Positions 18,490 through 26,276 of a DNA stretch of 44,674 nucleotides are shown in pieces. Numbering within the stretch: the stretch's first letter is position 1; each line of letters begins with the position of its first letter. The notes below the pieces were generated by a model. That model made no database searches. It saw nothing but the letters and a program-made list of their open reading frames with translations, and was not told where the DNA came from. Both the position numbers and the translations under genes were made by a program. The DNA is from an uncultured Bacteroidales bacterium (GTDB lineage: Bacteria; Bacteroidota; Bacteroidia; Bacteroidales; P3), in NCBI GenBank assembly GCA_947168515.1, contig CAMVMF010000024.1, forward strand, positions 1-44,674, in the 5' to 3' direction.

Positions 18490-19890
18490 ATGAAGAACAA
18501 GTATTACGATTTAATCGATCAGACCTTCGATTTTCCGGTGGATGAGTTCCGCACGGAGGATGGCGAGTTGTATTTCCATGACATTCCTCTGATGGAGGTC
18601 ATTAAACAGTACGGCACCCCACTGAAGATTACTTATTTGCCCAAGATTTCCTCTCAGATACAGCGCGCTAAGCGAATGTTCAACGTGGCCATTGCCAAGA
18701 CCGATTACCAGGGTAGCTATAACTACTGTTATTGTACCAAATCCAGTCACTTTAGTTTTGTGCTTGAAGAGGCACTCAAGAATGACATCAACTTGGAGAC
18801 TTCGTCTGCCTTTGACATTAACCTGATACAGGAACTCTACAACCAGGGGCTGGTGGACAAGGATAAGTTCATTGTGTGCAATGGCTACAAGCGGCTGCCC
18901 TACCTGGAGAATATCGTGGGGCTGTACAACGACGGCTGGCACAATGTAGTGCCTATCTTTGACAATCAGAACGAGTACTACCAGCTCGACCAGATGTTGG
19001 AGAACCCTGAGGTTCCGATGAAGGTGGGCATCCGCATTGCTGCGGAGGAGGAGCCTAAGTTCGACTTCTATACTTCCCGGTTAGGCATGCGCTATCGCGA
19101 TATAGTCAGTTTCTATGAGGAACACATCAAGCCCAATCCTAAATTCAGCTTCAAGATGCTGCATTTCTTTATCAATACCGGCATTCGCGACACGGCCTAT
19201 TATTGGAATGAACTTTCGAAGTGTGTCAATGTCTACTGCGACCTGAAACGGGTTTGCCCGGAGCTGGACTCGTTGAACATTGGCGGAGGGTTCCCCTGCA
19301 AAACTTCCTTGGCGGCCAACTACGACTATGAATATATGGCCGAAGAGGTGTTGGCTCAGATAAAGAACATCTGCGCCACACGGCAGGTGGAGGAGCCGAA
19401 CATCTTCACCGAATTTGGCAGTTTTACGGTAGGCGAAAGCGGTGCTACACTGTACAGTATCTTGGACCAGAAACAGCAGAACGACCGTGAGATGTGGTAC
19501 ATGATAGACAGTTCCTTTATCACTACGTTGCCTGACACCTGGGGCATCAACCAGCGCTTTATCATGCTGCCCATCAACCATTGGGACTGTGAGTACCAGC
19601 GGGTCTTTTTGGGTGGGCTGACTTGCGACAGCCAGGACTATTACAATGCCGACTCTCATGCCAATGCCATTTTTTTGCCCAAGCTGCAGAAGGACGACCC
19701 CCTGTACATCGGTTTCTTCCACACGGGGGCCTATCAGGAGAGTTTGGGCGGATATGGCGGCATACAGCACTGCTTGATACCCGCGCCTAAACACATCATC
19801 ATCGACAAAGACGAAAACGGTGAATATGTCACCAAGCTTTTTGCCAAAGAGCAGAGCCACAAGTCTATGCTTAAGGTCCTCGGTTATTAA
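18490..19890 (+). CDS. speA: PLP-dependent arginine decarboxylase-like enzyme (alanine-racemase fold)
   Basis: Predicted to decarboxylate arginine to agmatine, the first step of polyamine synthesis. The 466-residue protein is the short form known from Bacteroidota, clearly smaller than the roughly 630-residue enterobacterial type. The PLP lysine is K84 in YCYCTKSSH; a glycine-rich phosphate-binding loop NIGGGFP lies at about 263-269; C379 in LTCDSQDYY matches the catalytic cysteine of this fold type. A related carboxynorspermidine or diaminopimelate decarboxylase is the main alternative, but the N-terminus (TFDFPVDEF) and the whole-length similarity favour arginine decarboxylase. It has its own promoter and terminator, with no polyamine genes beside it. 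Confidence 0.82.
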   Translation: MKNKYYDLIDQTFDFPVDEFRTEDGELYFHDIPLMEVIKQYGTPLKITYLPKISSQIQRAKRMFNVAIAKTDYQGSYNYCYCTKSSHFSFVLEEALKNDINLETSSAFDINLIQELYNQGLVDKDKFIVCNGYKRLPYLENIVGLYNDGWHNVVPIFDNQNEYYQLDQMLENPEVPMKVGIRIAAEEEPKFDFYTSRLGMRYRDIVSFYEEHIKPNPKFSFKMLHFFINTGIRDTAYYWNELSKCVNVYCDLKRVCPELDSLNIGGGFPCKTSLAANYDYEYMAEEVLAQIKNICATRQVEEPNIFTEFGSFTVGESGATLYSILDQKQQNDREMWYMIDSSFITTLPDTWGINQRFIMLPINHWDCEYQRVFLGGLTCDSQDYYNADSHANAIFLPKLQKDDPLYIGFFHTGAYQESLGGYGGIQHCLIPAPKHIIIDKDENGEYVTKLFAKEQSHKSMLKVLGY

Positions 19891-19904
19891 ATATCCGATG
19901 CTAT

Positions 19905-19945
19905 AAAGAAAGAACCCCGCCTATCCAGCGGGGCTCTTTCTTTTG
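19905..19945. terminator. Terminator after the arginine decarboxylase gene
   Basis: A 16-bp stem with one mismatch (19905-19920 with 19928-19943; core CCCCGC / GCGGGG, seven-base loop CTATCCA) starts 14 nt after the stop codon and carries A-runs on one side and T-runs on the other, so it may act in both directions. Confidence 0.85.
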
Positions 19946-19990
19946 TGTGTGTTTCTTTAGGTGGGTCCTATTAATTTGGTTTTTGAGAGC

Positions 19991-20085
19991 GCGTGCCTCC
20001 AGCACGCTAATATGTATTTGCTTGGTATACCCCACACTATTGGAAAGTGGTTGCTCCCTCCGGTCGCGACCCCTTGTGCGGGGTC
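19991..20085. repeat. Two GC-rich hairpins in the spacer after speA
   Basis: Two perfect 6-bp stems: GCGTGC-CTCCA-GCACGC (19991-20007) and GACCCC-TTGTGC-GGGGTC (20068-20085). Neither has a T tract, so they are not simple terminators. The 183-nt spacer between the terminator and the FKBP gene holds no reading frame that looks real. Confidence 0.4.
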
Positions 20086-20127
20086 ATTGAGAGTTTGCCT
20101 CTCTGGGACCATTTTTAGAGGTCTTCT

Positions 20128-20832
20128 TTAGTCTTTGTATATTTCGTGGAGTTCCACTTCGTAGATTACCGGTGTGTGAGGGGGGAGGTCGCCAACGTTT
20201 TGGCAGAGCTCGTAGGGGAAGTAGAAGCGATATTTGCTGCCAGCCGGCATCAGTTGCAGACCATTGAACAGACCTGTGAACATGCTGGTAGAAATGACGT
20301 GCACAATGGGCTCGCGGTTGCCATAGGTTTTGGTGATGGTCTCGCCCGTCAGCGCATTGAAGCTGTGGAAGTCGAACTTGATTCGTTCGCCCTCCTTGGC
20401 TTTGGCACCGCTGCCTGCCGTCAGCACTTCATAGTAGAATCCTTCTTTGCTTTTCTTGAGGTTGTCGCCTTTTTCTTTAACTAGTTTGTCAAAGTATTCT
20501 TTCTGACGCACATTGGCAGTCTGGCTGTCTTTCTTGGATTCTTCCTTCTGATGCTGAGCTATCGTGAAGGCCATGAACTGGCATATCTCTCGATAGGTTT
20601 TTTCGTCCAAAGGCTGCTTCTCGCCATTGAGGAAGCTCTCAAAGGCTTGTTTTATTTTTTTCTGGTCTAAGGATAGGTACTGGGTCTGGGCGGTCTCGGC
20701 CAGGCTCATGCCCATGGCCCAGCTCAGGGTGTCCGTTTGGTTGGCAAGAACTACGTTTTCTGACTTGTTGTCGCAGGCACCGGTTGCCAAAAGCAGCACG
20801 ATGGCGACAAACGGGATGGTGATCTTTTTCAT
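20128..20832 (-). CDS. FKBP-type lipoprotein with a degenerate active site
   Basis: A 234-residue lipoprotein; lipobox ATGAC with the lipidated cysteine at C20. Residues 35-125 match the helical dimerisation domain seen before FKBP in Mip/FkpA proteins (AMGMSLAETAQ, coiled segment). Residues about 140-234 follow the FKBP fold (ERIKFDFHSF, FNGLQLMPAGSKYRFYFP, LPPHTPVIYEVELHEI). The residues that form the FKBP pocket are not conserved: the FDSS strand reads ETITKTY, the VIxGW tryptophan position is leucine (FTGLFNGL) and the AYG segment reads ELCQN. It may therefore be a chaperone without prolyl isomerase activity. Transcribed alone, with no clear promoter or terminator. Confidence 0.85.
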   Translation of the reverse strand: MKKITIPFVAIVLLLATGACDNKSENVVLANQTDTLSWAMGMSLAETAQTQYLSLDQKKIKQAFESFLNGEKQPLDEKTYREICQFMAFTIAQHQKEESKKDSQTANVRQKEYFDKLVKEKGDNLKKSKEGFYYEVLTAGSGAKAKEGERIKFDFHSFNALTGETITKTYGNREPIVHVISTSMFTGLFNGLQLMPAGSKYRFYFPYELCQNVGDLPPHTPVIYEVELHEIYKD

Positions 20833-20954
20833 TTTTATTGTTTGTTGTTTTTATTTTTTCGTTTCTTGTTGGCAGGCGTCCTCTGCTTTGGGTAGTGGCA
20901 ATTAGTAGGGTGAGGTTGTTGCGCTATCTGCTTACGGCGATGCCGGGGGCAGAC

Positions 20955-22394
20955 TTATTTTCCGCGCCCTTGGAAGATGATGCCGACGGTGTATATGAGT
21001 ATCTTGATGTCGGTGGCGAGGGACATGTTTTCGAGGTATAGGAGGTCGTATTTGAGGCGGTCGCACATCTCGTCAACACTGCTGGCATAGCCGTACTTCA
21101 CTTGTCCCCAAGAGGTGATGCCGGGCTTGATGCGTTGGAGCAGCAGGTACTCGGGGCAGCGTTTGACGATTTGGTCTATGTAGAACTGGCGTTCGGGCCT
21201 GTAGCCTACAATGGACATGGTGCCTTTGAGAACGTTGTAGAACTGGGGTATCTCGTCGAGCCGCACTTTGCGCATGAAGTGACCGAAAGGTGTGATGCGG
21301 GGGTCGTCGTCGCGGGAGAGGGCCGGGCCGCAGGATTCGGCGTCGATGTACATGCTACGGAATTTATGCATCTTAAATGGTTTTCCCATATATCCGATGC
21401 GCTCCTGGGTGAAGAAAATGGGGCCAGGACTGGAGCATTTGACCAGGATGGCGGTGATGAGGAAGACCGGGGAGAGAATGATGAGCGCCAGAAGGGAGAG
21501 GAGGATGTCGGCAATGCGTTTGACGCTGTATTGCCACTCGGGCATGAGGCGGGTGTTGATGGTGATTAGGGGCGAGTGGAAGATGCTGTCCACGCGCACC
21601 ATTCCGAGGATGATGTCGCGGGCATCAGGGGTGATTTTTATGATAACTTCGCCGCATCCGTCGAGGGTGCGCAGGATTTGTTGTATCTGAGCCTGCTCGG
21701 TGTCTTCCACGGCGATGATGACCTCTTCGACATGGTGCTGCTCTATCAGGGCCTTGATGTTTTCGGTGGTGCCAAGGCATGGCATGATGGCAGTGAGCCT
21801 TTGCTCGGCGCAGGCGGGCCGCTCACCGTCGCAGCAGTCAACGGAGACGAAGCCGACAAAGATGTTGCCAGAGTATTTCTCTTGGTTCTCAAGGTCGATG
21901 TAGGTTTGGTAGGCTTTGTTGTGGCTGCCAATGAGTAGGGTGGGGAAGCCGATTCGCCGCTGATGGACGCTGCGCACGATATGGGAGGTCTGTATGACGC
22001 GGCATAGGTATGTCAGCCCCAGGTGGACGACAAAGAGGAAGATGGCACTGAGGTAATAGTTTTGATAGGTGCCCACTTCGTCGTCGAGCATGAAGGCGAA
22101 GAACAGCACTACCACACCTATGAGGGTGGCAACGATGGTGTCTTGGGCCTCCTTGAGGCGCGATTTGCGGAGGACGTTCTTGTAGGTTCCTTGGATGGTG
22201 TATAGGCTGAGCCATCCAATGGGGATGAGAACAATGCCCCACCAGAAGTTGGCATCAGAAAAAATCTGGTTGATGTCGTTCCAGTTGAAGTTCTCAAACC
22301 CAATCTTTCGAAAGACAAATAGTAGCGCCCATGCGGTCATGGCGCTGAGAATGTCGAATATGATGTAGCGAATAGTGACTTGTTTGGCCTTCAT
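20955..22394 (-). CDS. Polyprenyl-phosphate sugar-1-phosphate transferase (exopolysaccharide initiation)
   Basis: Transfers a sugar phosphate to undecaprenyl phosphate to start a surface glycan unit. The 479-residue protein has four N-terminal helices (about 8-110), a central nucleotide-sugar/Rossmann-like region (about 140-265), a fifth membrane segment (about 290-315) and the bacterial sugar transferase domain (about 285-479) with KCSSPGPIFFTQERIGYMG, KFRSM, DEIPQFYNVLKG and SIVGYRPER motifs. In most relatives the last motif is VGPRPE; here the first proline is tyrosine. It follows a lipoprotein gene by 47 nt. No other glycan genes are adjacent; a flippase and a GT-C enzyme lie elsewhere in the window. 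Confidence 0.92.
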   Translation of the reverse strand: MKAKQVTIRYIIFDILSAMTAWALLFVFRKIGFENFNWNDINQIFSDANFWWGIVLIPIGWLSLYTIQGTYKNVLRKSRLKEAQDTIVATLIGVVVLFFAFMLDDEVGTYQNYYLSAIFLFVVHLGLTYLCRVIQTSHIVRSVHQRRIGFPTLLIGSHNKAYQTYIDLENQEKYSGNIFVGFVSVDCCDGERPACAEQRLTAIMPCLGTTENIKALIEQHHVEEVIIAVEDTEQAQIQQILRTLDGCGEVIIKITPDARDIILGMVRVDSIFHSPLITINTRLMPEWQYSVKRIADILLSLLALIILSPVFLITAILVKCSSPGPIFFTQERIGYMGKPFKMHKFRSMYIDAESCGPALSRDDDPRITPFGHFMRKVRLDEIPQFYNVLKGTMSIVGYRPERQFYIDQIVKRCPEYLLLQRIKPGITSWGQVKYGYASSVDEMCDRLKYDLLYLENMSLATDIKILIYTVGIIFQGRGK

Positions 22395-22441
22395 TGTAGT
22401 TATTGCAGAATGGGCTGTGCCCTGGGCGTTTTGGGGTTTAG

Positions 22442-23389
22442 TTAGTAGGATAGTATTTTTACGTTGTCTAGTTTCACGTTGGCATCGATGCCATTGGGGT
22501 TTACGGCTTGGAAATAAAGTGTGAATGGGGCGTTGTAATTAAATTGGCTCCAGGTGCGGGTGAGGTTGATGTATATTTTTTTCCATCCTTTTCCGGTGGT
22601 GGGTTTGAGGGCTATGATGCCCTTGGAGGTGGCGGCCCCCCCGGAGCTGATTTCGTAGCCTATCATGTCTAGGTGTAGTTCTACGTCCGTCTGGTAGTTC
22701 ATCTCCAGGTATATGGTACTGTTGGGTATGTCGAATTCGTCCTTGATGTAGAAGTTGAGTATGCTGATGCTGTCGGGGATGTGGACCAGGCCGTACCCTT
22801 GGCCGTTGCATGCTCCCTCGGGGTCGTTGCTAACCCAGACAACGGTGCTGTCAAAGTGGGTGTTGAAAGTGGTGGGCTCGAAGTAGTCTTCGGCGAGGAC
22901 GGACATCTGGTTGCGGGTTTTGTAGGTGGTTTGCAGCGTCCATAGGTCTCTTTCGCTGTCGTGGATTCCTAAATTGGTGACGCTGTCGGATTGGACTTTT
23001 ACGTTCTTGAGCTCCACATAATTATAGTAGAAATAATAGATTCGGGTGGAGGTGGATCCATTTTGCTTGACAACAGGGTATGCGCGTAGATATTTCATGT
23101 CGCCCTGTCGGAGGATGGGAACGGTGCAGGGGAGTTGGAAAGTGCCGAGATTGGTTTCGCTGTCGTCGCCTTCGAAATAGCAGATGAACTGAACGGCGTC
23201 GATATCGGAATTGTAGAAACCCGCCTCGGGGGAGGGGGCATTCTGAGCCTGCGGCACCACGGTCATGCGGTCGAGGTGTAGGTATGAGGGGACAGTGACA
23301 TCCCCTTGGTATTTCTTGCATCCACTGAAAGTCAGTGCGGTAACAATCATTGCCAGCACAAGTGGGGAAATATTTCTCTTAAAATTCAT
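22442..23389 (-). CDS. Lipoprotein of unknown function, beta-rich
   Basis: A 315-residue predicted outer-membrane or surface lipoprotein: basic N-terminus, hydrophobic core, lipobox FSGC with the lipidated cysteine at C24, followed by KKY. The rest is rich in beta strands and aromatic residues. The last part (about 225-315; YLEMNYQTDVELHLDM and VKLDNVKIL) has the pattern of a galactose-binding-like or carbohydrate-binding sandwich, but I see no confident family. It is transcribed towards the sugar transferase gene with a 47-nt gap, so a role in surface polysaccharide is possible by context only. Confidence 0.7.
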   Translation of the reverse strand: MNFKRNISPLVLAMIVTALTFSGCKKYQGDVTVPSYLHLDRMTVVPQAQNAPSPEAGFYNSDIDAVQFICYFEGDDSETNLGTFQLPCTVPILRQGDMKYLRAYPVVKQNGSTSTRIYYFYYNYVELKNVKVQSDSVTNLGIHDSERDLWTLQTTYKTRNQMSVLAEDYFEPTTFNTHFDSTVVWVSNDPEGACNGQGYGLVHIPDSISILNFYIKDEFDIPNSTIYLEMNYQTDVELHLDMIGYEISSGGAATSKGIIALKPTTGKGWKKIYINLTRTWSQFNYNAPFTLYFQAVNPNGIDANVKLDNVKILSY

Positions 23390-23420
23390 ATTTCTATTAA
23401 CGACTTATTGTTTTTTTTAG

Positions 23421-23428
23421 TATCTTTG
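23421..23428 (+). promoter_or_regulatory. Possible -7 element upstream of the phosphoesterase gene
   Basis: TATCTTTG on the plus strand, followed by GCAAAG, matches the Bacteroidota -7 consensus. No good -33 TTTG is found 19-20 nt upstream. It would give a leader of about 155 nt. Lies between the divergent lipoprotein and phosphoesterase genes. Confidence 0.45.
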
Positions 23429-23591
23429 CAAAGAAAAATAGTTCTGACCGGATGGGACTGAGAGGTGGGGAGGATAGTAACGAACGGAATCCTGAACGTT
23501 GTTCTATTTTGGATTCTGAAATGTGGGTTGCCCATCGTTGCCGTCCAGCGTTGTGTCGTAGAATCAAAGATAAAAATATAATGCTACCATT

Positions 23592-24086
23592 ATGAAGAGA
23601 ATCGGAGTTCTGTCGGATACGCATGGTGTAGTGCCCCGACAGGTGTTTACCTTCTTTAAGGATGTCGATGAGATCTGGCATGCCGGAGATATGGGTCGAG
23701 GTGTGCTGGAAGAGCTCAGGCAGTTCAAGCCTGTGCAGGCAGTATACGGAAATATGGACGACTACGAGCTACGTTATGAGGTGATGGCTACTGCTATATT
23801 CAAGTGCGAGGGGATGAAGGTGCTGATGACTCACATCGGCGGATGGCCGGGCCATTACCCCGCACCGTTGTTGGCCGTGCTCAAAAGCGAGAAACCCGAT
23901 ATCTTTGTATGCGGACACAGCCATATACTGAAGGTGATGTGGGACAAAGAACTGAACCTTCTCCACATCAATCCTGGTGCAGCCGGTCGTTCGGGGTTTC
24001 AGAAAGTGGACACGCTGGTGCGATTTCTGATTGATGGGAAGGAGGTCAGGGAAATGGAGATATTGGATTTTCCCAAATACTTTTAA
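23592..24086 (+). CDS. YfcE/MJ0936-family metallophosphoesterase
   Basis: A 164-residue cytosolic calcineurin-like phosphodiesterase. The metal-binding motifs appear in order: SDTHG (about 8-12), HAGDMG (about 35-40), YGNMDD (about 52-57), THIGG (about 76-80) and CGHSHI (about 103-108). The natural substrate is not known for most members. ATG at 23592. A small hairpin without T tract lies just after the stop (24089-24104). Confidence 0.92.
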   Translation: MKRIGVLSDTHGVVPRQVFTFFKDVDEIWHAGDMGRGVLEELRQFKPVQAVYGNMDDYELRYEVMATAIFKCEGMKVLMTHIGGWPGHYPAPLLAVLKSEKPDIFVCGHSHILKVMWDKELNLLHINPGAAGRSGFQKVDTLVRFLIDGKEVREMEILDFPKYF

Positions 24087-24193
24087 TCCCAATCAGACGA
24101 TTGGCCGAGCATAAACCATTATCACGCACATGTAAAGTGTTTTGCAACGCCTTTGCCCTAAGGGTAGGGTGGGTGTTGGCTGTGTGGCGTTGC

Positions 24194-25093
24194 CTATCGT
24201 GTTCTGGCCTTGGGTGGGATTTGGGCTATGATGACGCCCGAGATGACGATAACGATGCCGATGGGTTTGGTCCATGTGAGGCTTTCTTGGCCGAGGAGGA
24301 TGGCAGCGATGAGTGAGAAGACAGGGATGGCGTTGGTGAAGATGCAGGCGGCTGTGGCCCCGAGACGCTCTACACCAATGTTGTAACAGATATAGGCCAG
24401 GGTACTGCAAAAGATGCCCAGGATGGCTAGCAGGAGTATCATCTTGGGAGAGTAGCTGAGGAGGGGCAGGTGGCTGCCGTCCATCAGCAGCATCAGGGGT
24501 ATGAAGTAAAGACAGCCGAAGAGGTTCTGGTAGGCTGTGATGGTGAATGGCTTGTATCGGCCGACGAGTTTGACCAGGACGATGGTGTAGATGACAGCGG
24601 TGATTACGGCACCGAAGAGCCATGTGATGCCGCCAGGATTCATGTCGAGGTTGTTTTCGCCGCCAAATAAGAGCATGATGCCGAGTCCGATGAGCGACAT
24701 GACGATGCCTACGAGGGTGACACCCCGTATCTTTTCTTTGTAGGCTGCTGCCATGCCGAAGGGGACGAAGAGGGGGATGGTGGCTACGACGATGGAGGAC
24801 ATGCTGCCGCTGACCAGACGCACACCGTTGGTCTCGCAGATGCTGTAGATAAAAGGCTCCAAAAGGGCTAGGATGAGAAACCATTTGAGGTCTCCCTTGC
24901 CAATGGGTTCTAGCTTGTGCGCCAGCAGTAGAAAGGGTATGGTGACGGCAGAGGCTAGCAGTAGGCGGAAAGTGAGGATTATCAGTACCGTGATGTGCTC
25001 TTCGGTGGTGAAGAGTTCTTTGGTCATGATGAAGCTAATGCCCCATACGATGGCCGTAAGGGCAAGAAGGACGTATACGAGTGTTTTTTTCAT
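24194..25093 (-). CDS. EamA/DMT-superfamily transporter
   Basis: A 299-residue inner-membrane permease with ten predicted helices in two EamA repeats (about 5-140 and 150-290). The substrate is unknown; relatives export amino acids or metabolites. The N-terminal segment WGISFIMTKEL and the repeat-ending prolines are typical. It lies downstream of hydE, 115 nt away, on the same strand. Confidence 0.9.
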   Translation of the reverse strand: MKKTLVYVLLALTAIVWGISFIMTKELFTTEEHITVLIILTFRLLLASAVTIPFLLLAHKLEPIGKGDLKWFLILALLEPFIYSICETNGVRLVSGSMSSIVVATIPLFVPFGMAAAYKEKIRGVTLVGIVMSLIGLGIMLLFGGENNLDMNPGGITWLFGAVITAVIYTIVLVKLVGRYKPFTITAYQNLFGCLYFIPLMLLMDGSHLPLLSYSPKMILLLAILGIFCSTLAYICYNIGVERLGATAACIFTNAIPVFSLIAAILLGQESLTWTKPIGIVIVISGVIIAQIPPKARTR

Positions 25094-25208
25094 TTGATAC
25101 GTGGTGGAAATTGCGTTTCTGATTTGAGTGTGGGTAGACTTATTGTCGCGAGTTGTAACGGGGGCGGCTATTAATTCTCTGTGATGGTGGCTTTTTCTGT
25201 TATCTCAT

Positions 25209-26276
25209 TCATGTCTCAGGCTCATCGTTGGCGGGGTGCTGAGGTTTGAAGTCGCCGCGGTCGGGCAGGAGGGTGGCCCCAAGTGGGGCAAGGCGTTGCC
25301 GTGTGTCGTTGACTGTTTCGGCGGCTTCGGAGCCGGTGGAGAGTTTGTTGTCGTAGATGCTGTAGTCGGCACGTAGGGCGGCAGGGGAGAGGTTGGGCAT
25401 GATGACGTTGGCACCGGCCAGGATGCCCATCTCGCGGCCTTGCGGATGGAGGGTGCCCAGGGCGGTGGTGGCGGGCAGGAGTACGTGAGGATGCAGCAGA
25501 CGGATGATGGCCAGCAGGCGCAGCGTAGCCTCGACGGTGCCAGCAGGTCGGTCGGCAAAGGGGGTGCCTGTGGCAGGGATGAAGGGACCGATGCCCACCA
25601 TCTGGGGTTGGAATGCACGAATAAACTGTAGGTCTTCGAAGAGGGTCTCGATGGTTTGATAGGGCGAGCCAACCATAAAGCCACAGCCCACCTGGTAGCC
25701 TATCTCCTTGAGGTCCTGCAGGCATCGCATGCGGTTGTCGAACGACATGTCGGCGGGGTGGAGCTTTTGGTAGTGGGCGCGGTTGGCAGTTTCGTGCCGC
25801 AAAAGGTAGCGTTCGGCTCCGGCATCATGGAGGCGCTGGTAGCTCTGTCGCGAGCGTTCGCCCAGCGAAAGGGTGATGGCGCAGTCGGGGTGCTGCTGGT
25901 GGATGGCGGCAACGATGTCGCACATGCGGTCGTCGTCAAACCAAAGGTCCTCGCCTCCTTGCAGCACAAAGGTGCGGAAACCAAGTGCATAGCCCTGTTG
26001 GCAGCATTGGAGGATTTGTTCTTTTGAGAGGCGGTAGCGGTGGATGCCTGTGCGGCTGCGCCGGATGCCACAGTAGCGGCAGTCGTTTTTGCAGTGGTTG
26101 GATATTTCTATAAGTCCTCGGAAAAAGATCTTGTTGCCATAGCTGTTCTGGGCCGTTTGGTGGGCCAGGTGGAAGAGGTAGCGGATGCCTTCTGAATCTT
26201 CCGAGGCAAGGAGTCCGACGAGTTGTTCTAGGGTGAGATTGCGTGTGGAGGCAAGATGGTCGATAATGTCCTTCAT
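25209..26276 (-). CDS. hydE: [FeFe]-hydrogenase maturase, radical SAM protein HydE
   Basis: One of three maturases that build the H-cluster of [FeFe] hydrogenase. The 355-residue protein has the radical-SAM motif CKNDCRYC with C62, C66 and C69, followed by GIRRSRTGIHRYRLS, the LQGGED segment and the HETAN segment typical of HydE. The GIGPFIPATGTPF stretch near 220-232 is also diagnostic. The start ATG overlaps the stop of the upstream GH20 gene in ATGA (26273-26276), so the two are translationally coupled. hydF, hydG and a hydrogenase are not in the window. Confidence 0.93.
   Translation of the reverse strand: MKDIIDHLASTRNLTLEQLVGLLASEDSEGIRYLFHLAHQTAQNSYGNKIFFRGLIEISNHCKNDCRYCGIRRSRTGIHRYRLSKEQILQCCQQGYALGFRTFVLQGGEDLWFDDDRMCDIVAAIHQQHPDCAITLSLGERSRQSYQRLHDAGAERYLLRHETANRAHYQKLHPADMSFDNRMRCLQDLKEIGYQVGCGFMVGSPYQTIETLFEDLQFIRAFQPQMVGIGPFIPATGTPFADRPAGTVEATLRLLAIIRLLHPHVLLPATTALGTLHPQGREMGILAGANVIMPNLSPAALRADYSIYDNKLSTGSEAAETVNDTRQRLAPLGATLLPDRGDFKPQHPANDEPET

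Noticed and set aside
24089..24104. Hairpin after the phosphoesterase gene as a terminator
   Set aside because: The 6-bp stem has no T run on either strand.
25209..26276. HydE read as biotin synthase or another radical SAM enzyme
   Set aside because: The HETAN and GIGPFIP segments and the GIRRSRTG stretch after the CxxxCxxC are those of HydE, not BioB.
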